Shown piece by piece: positions 10,556-22,476 of a stretch of DNA of 64,000 nucleotides (position 1 is its first letter; each line of letters begins with the position of its first letter). Position numbers and translations under genes: made by a program. The notes under the pieces were generated by a model, which was not told where the DNA came from, ran no database searches, and saw nothing but the letters and a program-made list of their open reading frames with translations. The stretch comes from Diphasiastrum complanatum (lineage: Eukaryota; Streptophyta; Lycopodiopsida; Lycopodiales; Lycopodiaceae). The DNA lies in the NCBI GenBank assembly GCA_029204225.1, contig CM055096.1, positions 66,996,370-67,060,369 of the forward strand, in the 5' to 3' direction.

Positions 10556-11774
10556 GGTGGTGTGGAGTATGGAAGAAGGCGAAGATGGAGCAGAAAGGGT
10601 ATGGCGTGGGGGTGAAAAATTAATGACTTGCATCCATGCCAGAGTGTCTGGAGACAATTGAGAATCAGAAGGATTGAACGGAATGGAAGCAACGGTGGCG
10701 GCAGGAGTGATGGAGGATGCGATGGTGATGGACAGAGTAGTGGATAACGGAACAAAGATAGGAATTGTATCAACAGAGGAAACGAGGGTGGACACAGAAA
10801 CAGATGTGGATGGAACATGAAGAGAGGTAGCGACAACAGAGATTAGAGGGGGGGTTGCACGAAAGAAGAAGTGGCGTTGGTTGATGGGGTGGTTAGTGCG
10901 GTAGTGGAGGTGCATCTTCAGGTAGCAGGTGGAGATGTGGATGTAGAGGCAGCGCCACGCATTCGTTTGCTGGCCGTTGTGTTAATAACTACAGGTTGGG
11001 AAGAGGTGGATGCTTGAGATGGTGGATAAAGGTTAGTATGTGGCACAAGGGTAGACAAGGGATGAGCGTTGAAAACCGTGCACTTTCGTCTCGAGAAGTG
11101 CGTAGGCAAAGTTACACAATAGGGAGCCTGCTGTGATATGCTCACGGTTGTTGGGTTTGATGGAGTTGGTTAGTTCACGAATAAGGAAGCTATGCCAGTC
11201 GTATGGCACAACGAAGGGGCTAGGGAATTCCAGAAAGGATTTCACTATCTGACTCAGCAGCTTAGACTGGATTCTGTCCCTTGCGAAATGTTGAAATAAC
11301 CAGAAAGTTATTCAACAGATGTGCAGCCGTCTGAATGACGGGTTCCGTGATAACATCTATCAGGTAACCATTGTTAGTCTGAATTGGAATTTTCGATGCA
11401 GTTTGGGTGATAAAAGGCTTGATCAGAGTTTTGGCGTGGCGATGGGAGATGGGCTGACGATCATCAGACATAATGCCAATGGTGACCATCTAGTCTGCGT
11501 TAATCCTGACCTTGTACGTGGCACCTTTGCACAATAAGTGAAAACGAGTCTTTTCCTCATCCCAGGTGGCGTAAGCATGAAGGGCAAGGCCCATGTTAAT
11601 CTCAGAATGAAAAAGTGCCAGGTAAAAACCCATTGCCTCCAGAAGTGGGCCGGCTGTCTGCAGCCATGGTTGGATCAAAGCGTCAGAGGGTAGAGGCCAG
11701 ATCTGCGTGGCCTCGGGGATGTCACGCTAGATCACCTGTTTGGTGCCAGAGTCTTCAGAGGATGAGGAGGCCAT
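10556..11774 (-). pseudogene. Unrecognised ORF of about 410 codons, broken
   Basis: I do not recognise this protein. A plausible start ATG at 11774-11772 reads MASSSSEDSGTKQVI, then a stop, then the same frame continues to 11490. It includes IWPLPSDALIQPWLQTAGPL, LALHAYATWDEEKTRFHLLC and KGATYKVRINAD. After a second stop it goes on as MVTIGIMSDDRQPISHRHAK to 11262. A frameshift leads to FPSPFVVPYDWHSFLIRELT and AGSLLCNFAYALLETK (11245-11033). The tail (11145-10556) is rich in Ser, Thr and Pro, then AWMQVINFSPPRHTLSAPSS. It lies on the same strand as the gypsy element and about 1.07 kb downstream of its integrase. It could therefore be an extra ORF of that element or a separate transposon gene. 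GC is higher than in the flanks. Confidence 0.5.
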
Positions 11775-12838
11775 GTTAGCAGTGTTGATTAGAGGTCGAA
11801 AAAGTAGGAAAAATGGTGGAAAATGGAAAAAGGTGTGGAAACGGCAGAAAACTATGAATAACGAGTGTTGGATGACAAGAAGTGTAGTTCAGAGCGCAGG
11901 ATCGGATGATAGCTGGTAGGAAGTTTGGTCGCAAACGGAGAATTTGATAATATCAGTGTGAATTTTGACAGAGCTTCGCTAGCAAAGGTGACAAATGACT
12001 CGAATTCAGCCCTTGTATAGCAAAATTTAGAGTGCGTATTAGGTGAAATCCACTTTTCCTTGTTCAGTTCCACCCAAATTTTGGCAGGCACCTTCTTCAC
12101 AAAATTTTAAGACCTCAGGGAAGTCTGCGAGAGTTCAGAAGGTGATTTGACTGCTATGCGAAGGTTCTGCGAGGGTTCAACTCTCGCAGGAAGTGATCTC
12201 TCGCACAACTTGTTCTTGTGATTGGATTTTCAAGATCAGACCATGTAGGTAGGCTAATTTCACTGCTCTAATTCCATTTAGGCACCTTGCGGGTTGGTAA
12301 GTTGATCTTGATGCTCTGCGAGAGTTATGAAAATTTAGCTTCTGGGAACCCTCGCACGCACTAGAAAATGGTGATTCCTCCATCAGGAACTCTTGCAGAG
12401 ATTTTCATGGATGCATTTGGGTCAGATCTGGTGACTGTCCAAGTTTCAAGAGCTATATCTCAGGGGATCTCAAAAAATCATGAAAAAGTTCTCTTTTAGA
12501 GTGGTTTTTTTTTTGGATGAGATCTCGAGATTTTTTGATTTTTAACTTTTGTAAACTAGTAATCAGCTTCATCCAGGTTTGATCTGACTGTTGGTAGTTC
12601 TCCGGAAGTTCAAATGGATACTTGGTAATAGATCCCTCAGTCAATCTGATGATCTGCTTTCTTCTTGATCCTATCTGGATCTGGATCCTTCTTGGATTCT
12701 GATGGATTTTTCCGATCTTGCCAGATCTGGCTGAATCTTGATGGATTTAGCTTGATTTAGTGTGATCTTCTTAGATCTAGCGGTGATGGCTTGGCAGATT
12801 AGCTTTTCGTAACGTGCCCCCACCAATATGGATCTATC
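11775..12838 (-). other. Sequence downstream of gypsy integrase: possible 3' non-coding or LTR region
   Basis: A purine-rich tract, TTGGTGGGGGCA, lies about 20 bases after the integrase stop (minus strand) and resembles a polypurine tract, so an LTR could start near 12810. No second copy was found in the window to prove it. Short frames at 12644-12453, 12383-12177 and 12100-11852 (MKKVPAKIWVELNKEKW...) have weak protein character. A GATCTGG/TGGATTC-rich stretch is at 12650-12780. Confidence 0.35.
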
Positions 12839-13630
12839 TCACTGTGGTGGCCAGTACTTGTGCAACCAGCTACCGTTGATGGGTGTATCGAATGGTGTCC
12901 CATCTAACTTTTTTAAATTCACGACTCCATGATTAAGAATTTCCTTGATCCGATAGGGGCCTTCACCTGTGAATTTTAATTTCCCTTTGATCGCCTTGGT
13001 TTTATACATGAGGACCAGATCTCCGGAACGAAAATCCTTCTTTTGTAGCCTGCGATTATGCCATGCTTTGCGTCTTTCCTTTTCAGCTGCCAGTGCATGC
13101 ACAGCTAGTAAGCATGTTTCATAGAGTTTATGCAGAGCTTCATGGCGTAACTGTAGAGATTTGGACTCACTAAGACGTTGCGTGGTGGCAATCCTTATTG
13201 AAGGAACTAAAAACTCTACTGGCATCACAACATCCTGACCATATACCAATTGGAAGGGTGTTTGATCAGTGCTTCTTTTATATGATGTCATGAATGCCCA
13301 CAGTGCAGCATGCAATTTATGTTCCCAATCTGATCTGCTAGCTTCAACTGTTTTCGTGAGCGCACTACACAGTATCTTATTGGATGATTATGCTTGCCCA
13401 TTACCACAAGGATAATAAGGTGTACTGGTTCTGTTGATCACGAAGAATTCTTCCAACTGGACCTTGATGGTCTCATTGATGAAATGGCTTTCACGATCAC
13501 TGACTAGCTCTACCGGGCATCCGAAGCGTACAATGATATTTTCATAAAGGAACTTGGCAGTGGTCCTAGCATCAACTACTCTTACTGCCTTGGATTCGAC
13601 CCATTTGGTGAGGTAGTCTGTGGCTACGAT
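12839..13630 (-). pseudogene. gypsy integrase core and C-terminal part
   Basis: The minus-strand frame after the nested element reads IVATDYLTKWVESKAVRVVD, then CPVELVSDRESHFINETIK (second Asp in the SDRES motif; the family norm is SDRGxHF). Then INRTSTPYYPCGNGQ with a stop near 13389, and HAALWAFMTSYKRSTDQTPF with QLVYGQDVVMPVEF (13315-13230). It closes with KGKLKFTGEGPYRIKEILNH and INGSWLHKYWPPQ before the stop at 12839. This is the usual end of plant gypsy integrases. Confidence 0.85.
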
Positions 13631-14367
13631 TGTGAAGAATTGAAAAAGATTATCTATGGTAGATATAGGGGTCTTATGTTTTTTACATCAAGCATCTAGG
13701 TGTAGGATGTTGATAGGAATAAATTTGGCATAGATGGCAAATTATGCATTTCCACTTGTAATGCCACTATTGAGCCAAAATAGAGTAAGAGGCTAAACAC
13801 GTGCCAATTAGAGTGTAGAGAAGTGTAAAGCTTTTGTTTGATGAATTCCAAGAGGTCCAATAGGATTTAGAGGTGGAACCTTGTGAGGTCCAATAGGAAA
13901 TTGAGGTGTGCTTGAATATAGTCCAATAGAATTAAGAGGTGCATGGATCAATGATCCAATAGGATCAAGAGGTGACAAAATATGGTCCAATCATAGTTAA
14001 GCATAGTGGTAGCTCGTGGATCTACTAGTATCATTGTACTCCTCATTTTGAATCTAATTGATTTGGTGATTTCATGGATTTTGTGAGTTATTGGATTTCT
14101 AGCTTTCTCTCTCTACCCGAGAGCTCATGATGCTTTTTCTCTCTCTACCCGAGGAGAGAAACTTGTTTTTACTTAGATTATTTTTTTAATAGTTCCCACA
14201 CGTGTGAGTGAGAGTTGGAAGTGATTGAATGCATGTAGTAGTGTGTTTTTGCCATAGAATCTAAGATTGATCTTGAATCTCAATCTAGTCTTGATCTTGG
14301 TGCATCTACACACCTTAGGAGATCACAAGTACATGTAGTGGACAGTCCACACATGTGAAATTTAACA
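13631..14367 (+). repeat. 5' LTR of copia-3 (737 bp)
   Basis: Begins TGTGAAGAATTG and ends AAATTTAACA, followed at once by the PBS. It matches 19223-19959 over its whole length without length change. An ACCCGAG motif within CTCTCT tracts occurs twice near 14105-14155. Confidence 0.95.
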
Positions 14368-14380
14368 TGGTATCAGAGCC
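14368..14380 (+). other. Primer-binding site of copia-3
   Basis: TGGTATCAGAGCC, complementary to the initiator tRNA-Met 3' end, directly abuts the 5' LTR. Confidence 0.9.
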
Positions 14381-15133
14381 TACCTAAGGTTATCATGCAT
14401 TTTGATCCATCTAAGTGAAATTTTTTTCATCAATCTTGAGCTAGAAGTTGTCAAGGCCCATTTTCCTAGCTATCTTGTTCAATCTTGGATCAAAAGAGAT
14501 CAAAAGGACATTGATTGGGTCTGACCTAGTACTGTACGGAATCAGGTGCTCAGACACGTGTGAGGAACATCCAATTTCAGTTTGGAAGTTCTCTCTCATG
14601 TTTGATCCATTTATCTTGCTTGATAGCTTGTTTTGAAGCTATTTTTGTCTAGTTTCTGTTGCAATCAATTTCATTCCATTTGGTTGAGCCAATCAAAAGT
14701 TATAAGCTTTTGAAGAGGGTTAGGTAGGGCACCTAGACCTGGGTGGACACATTTGGTTTGGTCAAGAGATTGCTTGGTTGATCCAAAATCACAGTTGTAT
14801 GCTTGCCAATCTCATCTATATGTGATCTAGGCACTGTTTTGAGATCTTAGCCATTTTGTTTCATGCAATATCATTGTATTTGAGTCAAATTTGGTTTCTT
14901 AGTGTATTTCATACGTGCTAAGAGTGTTTGTTCCTAACTTTGCCTATACTCCATCATTTGATGTGAAATAGATCTTGTTTTAGAGAGATTTGAGTAGCTA
15001 GTGAGAATCAATTCACAAATTGTTGCAAGATCTTTCATAGGAGGAGATAGTACTCAATTATTGGATCATATTGAGAGTGTGTAGCAACATTTATTGTTCA
15101 TCATTTGAGTTTTCTTCACTTCAAATTTCTTCA

Positions 15134-15960
15134 ATGGGTTCATCCTTGTTGGAACCAAGTGAAAGATTGACCACTTCAAATTATTCAATTTGGAAAATGA
15201 GGATGGAGTCCATCTTGATCCTTCAAGATGTGATGGACATAGTTCTTGGCCTTGAAGAAGAACCACAAGTTCTTCAAGAGGTTCAAAAATACAAAAAGAG
15301 AGCTAGGATGGCTCTCCACTACATTAAGATGAATGTCTCTAATGAGATATTGAGGGAGATAGGTACTTGTACAACAACCGAAGAAGCTTGGGATTGTCTC
15401 AAGACTATCTATGAGGATAAGAATACCTCTAGGCTTCTCACTCTTAGGAATCAAATCTTTCAAAGTAGCCAAAAGAGTGATGAGAGTGCATCTAGTTATG
15501 TTTTGAGAGTAAAAGATATTCATAGAGAGCTTGCTTGCATTGGTGATTCCATCAATCAAAATGAGCTAGTTCAAGTCATTCTCAATGGCTTGAGAAGTGA
15601 ATTTGATAACCTTGTCCAATCCTATGCCATTAAGGAGGAGCTACCAAGTTTGGAGGCTCTCCAAAGTGTGCTAATTTCGGAAGAATCAAGACAAGAGTAC
15701 AAGCTCTTGAGGATGGACAAGATTTCTCTCACTCATAATGATGGCAAAGCTCTCTTTTCCAAGGATAAGCACAAAGGGAGGAGCAAGAACCAACATCAAC
15801 AATCCTCAAGCAAGGACAAAGTCAAATCCAAAGACAAACATGAGGAGAAAGATGATTCCTCTAATGCTTCATCATCCAATCTCAAGAAGAAAAAGATCAA
15901 GTGCTTTTATTGTGGAAAGAAAGGTCATTATGCACCAATCGCTTCAAAAAGAAGAATCAA
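15134..15960 (+). pseudogene. copia-3 gag, frameshift in zinc knuckle
   Basis: Start at 15134: MGSSLLEPSERLTTSNYSIW, then KMRMESILILQDVMDIVLG and EEAWDCLKTIYEDKNTSRLL, a UBN2-type gag. A Lys/Ser-rich linker precedes the knuckle CFYCGKKGHYA at 15904-15936. Just after the His a one-base loss (about 15937-15950) shifts the frame and removes the last Cys. A purine leader of about 750 bases lies between PBS and gag, with no ORF of note apart from a 62-codon one at 14448-14636. Confidence 0.88.
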
Positions 15961-16026
15961 CTCAAGTAAGCCAATATTACCAATGAGACGGAAGACACTA
16001 TTGCAAGTGATGGAGAGGGATCTCTT

Positions 16027-16545
<519 letters not shown>

Positions 16546-17560
16546 ACAAGCTCTCTATGGAGGAATTATGGCATAGGAGGTTGGGACATCCCAACTACAA
16601 ATCCATGCTCTCTATGATCAAAGAAGCCAAAGCTATTGGCTTGCCAAAGTCACTCTCCAAGAAGATCAAGCCTTGTGAGGCTTGTGCTATTGCTAAATCT
16701 CACAAAAAGCCATTTACAAGATCTCCTATCAAAAGCAAGCATCCTTTGGAGTTAATCCACTCGGATGTGCATTTCTCATCAACTACAAGCAAGGGAGGAG
16801 CCACTTGTTTTGTTACTTTCATTGATGATTACACAAGATTCACTTGGATATATCTTCTTGCTTCTAAATCTATGGTGTTTGATCATTTCCTTATTTTCAA
16901 AGCTTATGTAGAGAAGCAATTCTCATTCAAGATTTAAGGTCTTAGAAGTGATGGAGGTGGTGAATATATCTCCAATAAATTTCAAGATTTTTGTGAGCTT
17001 GAAGGCATTAAAAGAGAGTTTTCTTTTGCCTACTCTCCATCTCAAAATGGAGTGGCCGAGAGAAAGAATAGATCTCTATGTGAATGTGCAAAATCTATGA
17101 GAATTGAGGCATCTTTGCCCAGAGATTTTTGGGGAGAAGCCATTAATTGTGCAAATTATCTTTGCAATAGGCTCCCACATATAGCTCTTGGAGGAAAGTC
17201 ACCATATGAAATCTTATTTTTGAAGAAGCCTAAGGTTGATCACCTTAGAGTTTTTGGATGCTTATGCTTTGTCCATATTCCCTTGGAAACAAGGAAGAAA
17301 GAAGATCCTAGTGCATGCAAAGGGATCATGGTTGGATACTCATCCACCAAGAAGGCCTATAGAGTCTTTATACCCTCTACTTCTCAAGTTATTGAAAGTA
17401 GAGATGTTGTCTTTCATGAAGATCAACACTCATCTTTTGAAGATGCTGAGATCAAGAAATCTATGGATGCATCATCAATCATTTATTTTGAAGACAATCA
17501 TGATGTGATGGGGTCGAGATTTGAAGAAGACTCTCCTCGGATTTTTTACCAAGAATATCC
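16546..17560 (+). pseudogene. copia-3 integrase, one nonsense codon
   Basis: The GAG-pre-integrase zinc region LSMEELWHRRLGHPNYKSML with CEACAIAKSHK is intact. The core has LELIHSDVHF (first Asp) and FVTFIDDYTRFTWIYLL. A TAA at 16935-16937, before GLRSDGGGEY (second Asp), ends the frame. The same phase resumes: FSFAYSPSQNGVAERKNRSL (catalytic Glu in the ERKN motif), then LRVFGCLCFVHIP and VGYSSTKKAYRVF. All three acids of the DDE triad are present, so the stop is a recent lesion. A frameshift at about 17561 separates it from RT. Confidence 0.87.
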
Positions 17561-18812
17561 ATGAGAGATAGATCCAAGCCTAAGAGGCTCTCATATGTTG
17601 ACAAAGGCAAACAAGTGGATCTTGATTCCACTAATTATGTTTTTTATGTCTCTCATGAAGAGCCAAAGAATGTACAAGAGGCACTCAATACCAAGGAGTG
17701 GTATGATGCCATGAAGCAAGAGTATGATGCATTGGTCACCAAAAATACTTGGGAGCTTGTGGATCCTCCATCCAACAAGCATGTGATTGGTTGCAAGTGG
17801 GTATTTCGGATCAAGTTCAATCATGATGGCACCATCAACAAGAATAAAGCAAGATTATGTGCCAAAGGATTTGCTCAAATCCATGGTCTTGATTATGAGG
17901 AGACCTTTGCACCCGTTGCAAAGATGGTGACAATAAGAATTCTTATTTCTCTTGCTTGTTTTTTCAAGTGGAAGGTGTTCCAATTAGATGTATCCAATGC
18001 TTTTCTAAATGGTTATCTTGAGGAGGAGATCTATATGGAACAACCTCAAGGATTCATCAAGGATGAGTCCAAAGTGTGCTTGCTCTTCAAAAGTCTTTAT
18101 GGACTCAAGCAAGCACCAAGATCATGGTATTCAAGACTTAACTCTTTTCTTATCTCACTAGGATTTACTCTTAGTGACTATGATCCTTCCATGTATCTAA
18201 AGTTTGTTGATAGCAATATTGTCATTCTTCTAATTTATGTTGATAACATTATTCTTTGTGGAAGTTGTATCAAGCTAGTTGATGAAACCAAGCTAGCACT
18301 TGGATGTGAGTTTAAAATGCAAGATCTAGGAGAGATGCATTACATCCTAGGCCTAGAAATTGATTTTTATGAAAATCATGTCTTTATATGCCAATCTAGA
18401 TATGCTCACTCTATGTTGAAAAAATTCCATATGGAAAATTCTAAGAGCATAGATACTCCAATGGAGAAAATTGTAAAAGATCCTAATAAAGGTGATGAAA
18501 TATCCTTTGAGGACATCACACTGTTTAGGAGTCTTGTAGGCTCCTTGATTTGGCTTACAATTACTAGGCCCGATCTAAGTCTTTGTGTGCACAAATTGAG
18601 TCAATTTATGCAAGATCCTAAGATCCATCATTGGAAGATGGCCAAGAGGATTTTAAGATATGTATCTTCATCTTGTGATTATGGTCTACTCTATAAAAGT
18701 GAAGATCTATCCATTATTGGCTACTCAGATTCGGACTTTGCAAGTGACAAGATGGATCAAAAGTCTATTAGTGCATACACTATCTTTCTTGGAGGCAATC
18801 TTATATCTTGGC
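17561..18812 (+). pseudogene. copia-3 reverse transcriptase with YVDN active site
   Basis: A long open frame (about 420 codons): EWYDAMKQEYDALVTKNTWE, GCKWVFRIKFNHDGTINKNK, VFQLDVSNAFLNGYLEEEIY, SLYGLKQAPRSWYSRL. The metal-binding box reads LLIYVDNIILCG, so the second Asp of YVDD is Asn (AAC at 18245-18247), which should abolish catalysis. The frame continues through LGEMHYILGLEI and SLVGSLIWLTITRPDLS into RNase H and shifts near 18830. Confidence 0.9.
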
Positions 18813-19203
18813 TTTTCAAAAAGCAAGATACTATATCTCTCTCTCTTCATGTGAGGCCAAGTACAAAGCACTCACTACAACTACCAAAGAAGTGCTTTGG
18901 ATCAAGAGGTTATTAATGGAGCTAAAGTGCATCAAGGAGGATGATCTACCAATGATCAAGTGTGATAACATCTCGGCCCAAGCTCTTGCCAATAATCCCA
19001 TATTTCATGCAAGAAGCAAGCACATAGAAGTGGCACACCATTTTGTGAGAGAAATGCTTATTGGAGGTGAAATCTATTTGGAGCATGTCAACTCATCCTC
19101 TTGTATTGCCGATCTACTCACCAAGCCTTTGAGCAAAAGTGCTTTCGTCAAGCATAGATCTAATCTTGGAGTTATATCAAGATCAATGCTCAAATCTTCA
19201 TAG
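18808..19203 (+). pseudogene. copia-3 RNase H
   Basis: The frame carries SLSSCEAKYKALTTTTKEVL (the catalytic SxxEAEY motif reads SCEAKY), KCDNISAQALANNPIFHARS, KHIEVAHHFVREML and IADLLTKPL, ending at a stop 20 bases before the 3' LTR. It is linked to RT by a single frameshift. Confidence 0.88.
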
Positions 19204-19222
19204 ATAATTTTTTTGGGAGGAG

Positions 19223-19959
19223 TGTGAAGAATTGAAAAAGATTATCTATGTTAGATATAGGGGTCTTATGTTTTTTACATCAAGCATCTAGGTGTAGGAT
19301 GTTGATAGGAATAAATTTGGCATAAATGGCAAATTATGCATTTCCACTTGTAATGCCACTATTGAGCCAAAATAGAGTAAGAGGCTAAACACGTGCCAAT
19401 TGGAGTGTAGAGAAGTGTAAAGCTTTTGTTTGATGAATTCCAAGAGGTCCAATAGGATTTAGAGGTGGAACCTTGTGAGGTCCAATAGGAAATTGAGGTG
19501 TGCTTGAATATAGTCCAATAGAATCAAGAGGTGCATGGATCAATGATCCAATAGGATCAAGAGGTGAAAAAATATGGTCCAATCATAGTTAAGCATAGTG
19601 GTAGCTCGTGGATCTACTAGTATCATTGTACTCCTCATTTTGAATCTAATTGATTTGGTGATTTCATGGATTATGTGAGTTATTGGATTTCTAGCTTTCT
19701 CTCTCTACCCGAGAACTCATGATGCTTTTTCTCTCTCTACCCAAGGAGAGCAGCTTGTTTTTAGTTAGATTATTTTTTGAATACTTCCCACACGTGTGAG
19801 TGAGAGTTGGAAGTGATTGAATGCATGTAGTAGTGTGTTTTTGCCATAGGATTTAAGATTGATCTTGAATCTCAATCTAGTCTTGATCTTGGTGCATCTA
19901 CACACCTTAGGAGATCACAAGTACATGTAGTGGACAGTCCACACATGTGAAATTTAACA
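19223..19959 (+). repeat. 3' LTR of copia-3 (737 bp)
   Basis: Same ends as the 5' LTR and preceded by a purine-rich tract at 19213-19222. Differences from the 5' LTR are scattered substitutions only. Confidence 0.95.
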
Positions 19960-19969
19960 TGGTATCAGA
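19960..19969 (+). other. PBS-like decamer beyond the copia-3 3' LTR
   Basis: TGGTATCAGA follows the 3' LTR directly and equals the first ten bases of the PBS after the 5' LTR. The gypsy host resumes with CCGAGCCTGG at 19970. Confidence 0.75.
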
Positions 19970-20745
19970 CCGAGCCTGGGAACTCTTGCCGCAGGGTGAA
20001 TTGGACCGATGTAATCCAATTCCCACTATTTGAATGGTGCTTGGGCTAAGACTGGGTGCAGTAGGTCATAACTCAATCTCGTTGGCCTTCTCGCCCTTTG
20101 GCACACATCGCACTTTTTGAAATATTCCTCCGTATCCTTATGAATCATTGGCCACCAACATCCTGATTGAAGGATCTTGTAAACTGTAATGTTGGATGCA
20201 AAATGGCCCCCACCCATGCCTTCATGTGAAAGCGAAATGATCTGGGTGGCCTCATGAGGAAGAATACACCGCCGAAGAATTCTGTGTGGTCCTCTTCAGT
20301 ATAATTGGCCGGTAATCAGCCGATAAGGTCTAATCTTCAAGATCAATTTCCACTGTTCCGCCTTTGGTAGTGATTTGTCTGGTTGGCCTCGCATTAGATA
20401 TTCAACAATGTCGGCAGCCCATTCTGGTACTGTGTCCACGTAAAATAAGGCAACATCTGCCAGCTCATCGTCGGGTTGGGTTGCAATATCCTTTCCCTTG
20501 ATTCGTGATACATGATCTGCCATGTAATGTTGTTTTCCCTTGCGAACTACTATCCGAAAATCAAATTCCAACAACAAAAATAGCCATTTGGTGATTCTCC
20601 CGGTGTTGCAAGTTTTATTAACGAGATAGAGCAAGGGTTGATGGTCCGTATAAAAAACAAAATGTGTGGCTATCAGGTAATGTCGAAATTTCTTAACCGC
20701 ATAAATCATTGCCAGTGCTTCCTGCTCTGTGGTTGAATAATTCAT
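19970..20745 (-). pseudogene. gypsy RNase H and integrase N-terminus
   Basis: The minus-strand frame has NYSTTEQEALAMIYAVKKFR and FYTDHQPLLYLVNKT, with GKQHYMADHVSRI, the gypsy RNase H signature (Glu and Asp residues kept). After a stop at 20296 the integrase HHCC zinc region follows: SHEGMGGGHFASNITVYKIL and CDVCQRARRP. Then a stop after QAPFK, and WELDYIGPIHPAAR (first integrase Asp). The nested copia then interrupts it. Confidence 0.87.
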
Positions 20746-20981
20746 TTTGGTATCACTGAATTGTCGGCTTGCAAATCAGATTGGAAAATCCTTTTTGTGT
20801 TCACCTGGCTGGGTTAAGACTGCTCCAACTGCATACTTCGATGCGGCCGTATGCACGTGAAACTCAATGGACCAATTGGGTGGGCGTAGGATTGGTGCTG
20901 AAACCAATGCACCCTTAAGCTTCTAGAAAGCCTTTAGGGCTTCCTTGTTCCAATGTGGATCCATTGTGAATCTTAAATTGG

Positions 20982-22284
20982 TCATGCTAACTCCGCAAAA
21001 TCAAGAATGAAGATCCTATAATAGTTAGCATGACCCATGAAGATATACACTTCACGGATTGTCCCCGGTAGTGGTAGATCAATAATGATCCTAATTTTTG
21101 ATACATCTGTGGCGATCCCGTGTCTTGACACTATATGGCCGAGAATCAAGCCATGTGTTATCCCGAATTGACATTTTTCTGGATTCAGGGAGATCTGGTA
21201 GTCACGGCATTTTTGTAACACCTTCTCTAGGTTGGATAAGTGTTCTGAGTCTCGTCCACGCACGCATAGATCGTCCAAGAAAATTTCCAAAATTTTTGCA
21301 GACAATCTTTGAATGTCGCCTGCATGACTCGCTGGAAGGTCCGAATGGCATCACTTTATAGGCATAGGTTCCCCATTCTGTGGCAAATGCTATCTTGTGC
21401 TGGTCCTGGGGGGCAATCTTCACCTGGTTGTAGCCACTGAAGCCGTCTAGAAAATTGTAGGCTTCGGTGCCGGCTACTCCATTGAGGACACTTTCCGTAA
21501 ATGGTAAAGGAAAATGAGCTTTTTTGGTGACTGCATTTAGCACCTTCAGATTCAAACAAATCCGCATTTTGCCGTTCCTCTTGGGTACTGTAACTATCGG
21601 TGATACCCATTCCGTGTGCTCGATTTCATAGATGAAATCTGCATCCATCAGCTTCTGCAACTCCTGCTTGATCAGCTCAGTATAATTCGGGTTGCAACGG
21701 TAATAACGGCTTACCTTGGGGACAGCTCCATCCACCAAGGGTATGGTGTGTTGGACTACTGTTGGTGGAATGCCCTTCAGGTCACTATAACTCTAGGAAA
21801 AACAGTCTTTATATTCCACCAACAACGATCGTAGTCTCTTGAACTGTGTGGATGTTAACTGCTCTCCCACATGCACTATCTTTTTTTCTTCACCTGGCTC
21901 GACAAGATTCATTGGCTGTGTTTGCGCAGATCCCTCAAAGACTTGTTGTACTGGTGCCTGACTTTGATCAGGTTCTCTCTGGGCTTGCGACATCATGATT
22001 ACCACGTCGTCCAAGGTGTAATTCTTGAAAGTCTCAAGCATCTCATGAACTGGCGCTCGTCGAGATTTCTCTTTCAACATATTGATCTTAGTCCGATTGG
22101 TCATTTTTTTATTTTGTGTCACTTGTGTAGAAGATGATGCTGTATCCGAGTCTATCTTGATTGACTTCAAGAAATCCAACACTTTTTTTTTACCCTTTTT
22201 TGTCATTTTGGTGGATTCATCCTTGTTGTCTTTCACCGGGACTGCCGTGACATTCGCCTCATGGTTGCGAATATCAACATCCAT
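20982..22284 (-). pseudogene. gypsy linker and reverse transcriptase
   Basis: A Lys-rich linker (22284-21793) ends in LTSTQFKRLRSLLVEYKDCF, the usual start of gypsy RT. RT proper is 21738-21202 (LQKLMDADFIYEIEHTEWVS, RICLNLKVLNAVTKKAHFPL, NFLDGFSGYNQVKIAPQDQ, AYKVMPFG) and, after a frameshift, 21305-20982. That part has EIFLDDLCVRGRDSEHLSNL (FLDD catalytic box intact), SLNPEKCQFGI and GLILGHIVSRHGI. Frameshifts and a stop near 21790 inactivate it. The gap 20746-20981 still holds degenerate RNase H-connection sequence. Confidence 0.88.
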
Positions 22285-22476
22285 TGTAGCTATTGCCTCT
22301 TTGAGTAGATCACTCTATCGGATCACCTGGTTGTAGTGTTGCTTCAACTGATTCTTCTTATTTGCAGGTGCCTTGGGTGGATCAATCCTTAAGACTTTCG
22401 TCATAGCAGACTTTTGTGGTGGTTGAGCTGGTACTTTCTTGGTTCTGTAACGATCTGGGTCCATGTGATGTAGGAC

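Noticed and set aside
10510-10836. Leu/Pro-rich minus-strand frame that looks like a signal peptide and membrane protein
   Set aside because: It overlaps, in a different phase, the Ser/Thr/Pro-rich tail of the broken ORF at 10556-11774, which better fits the conserved order.
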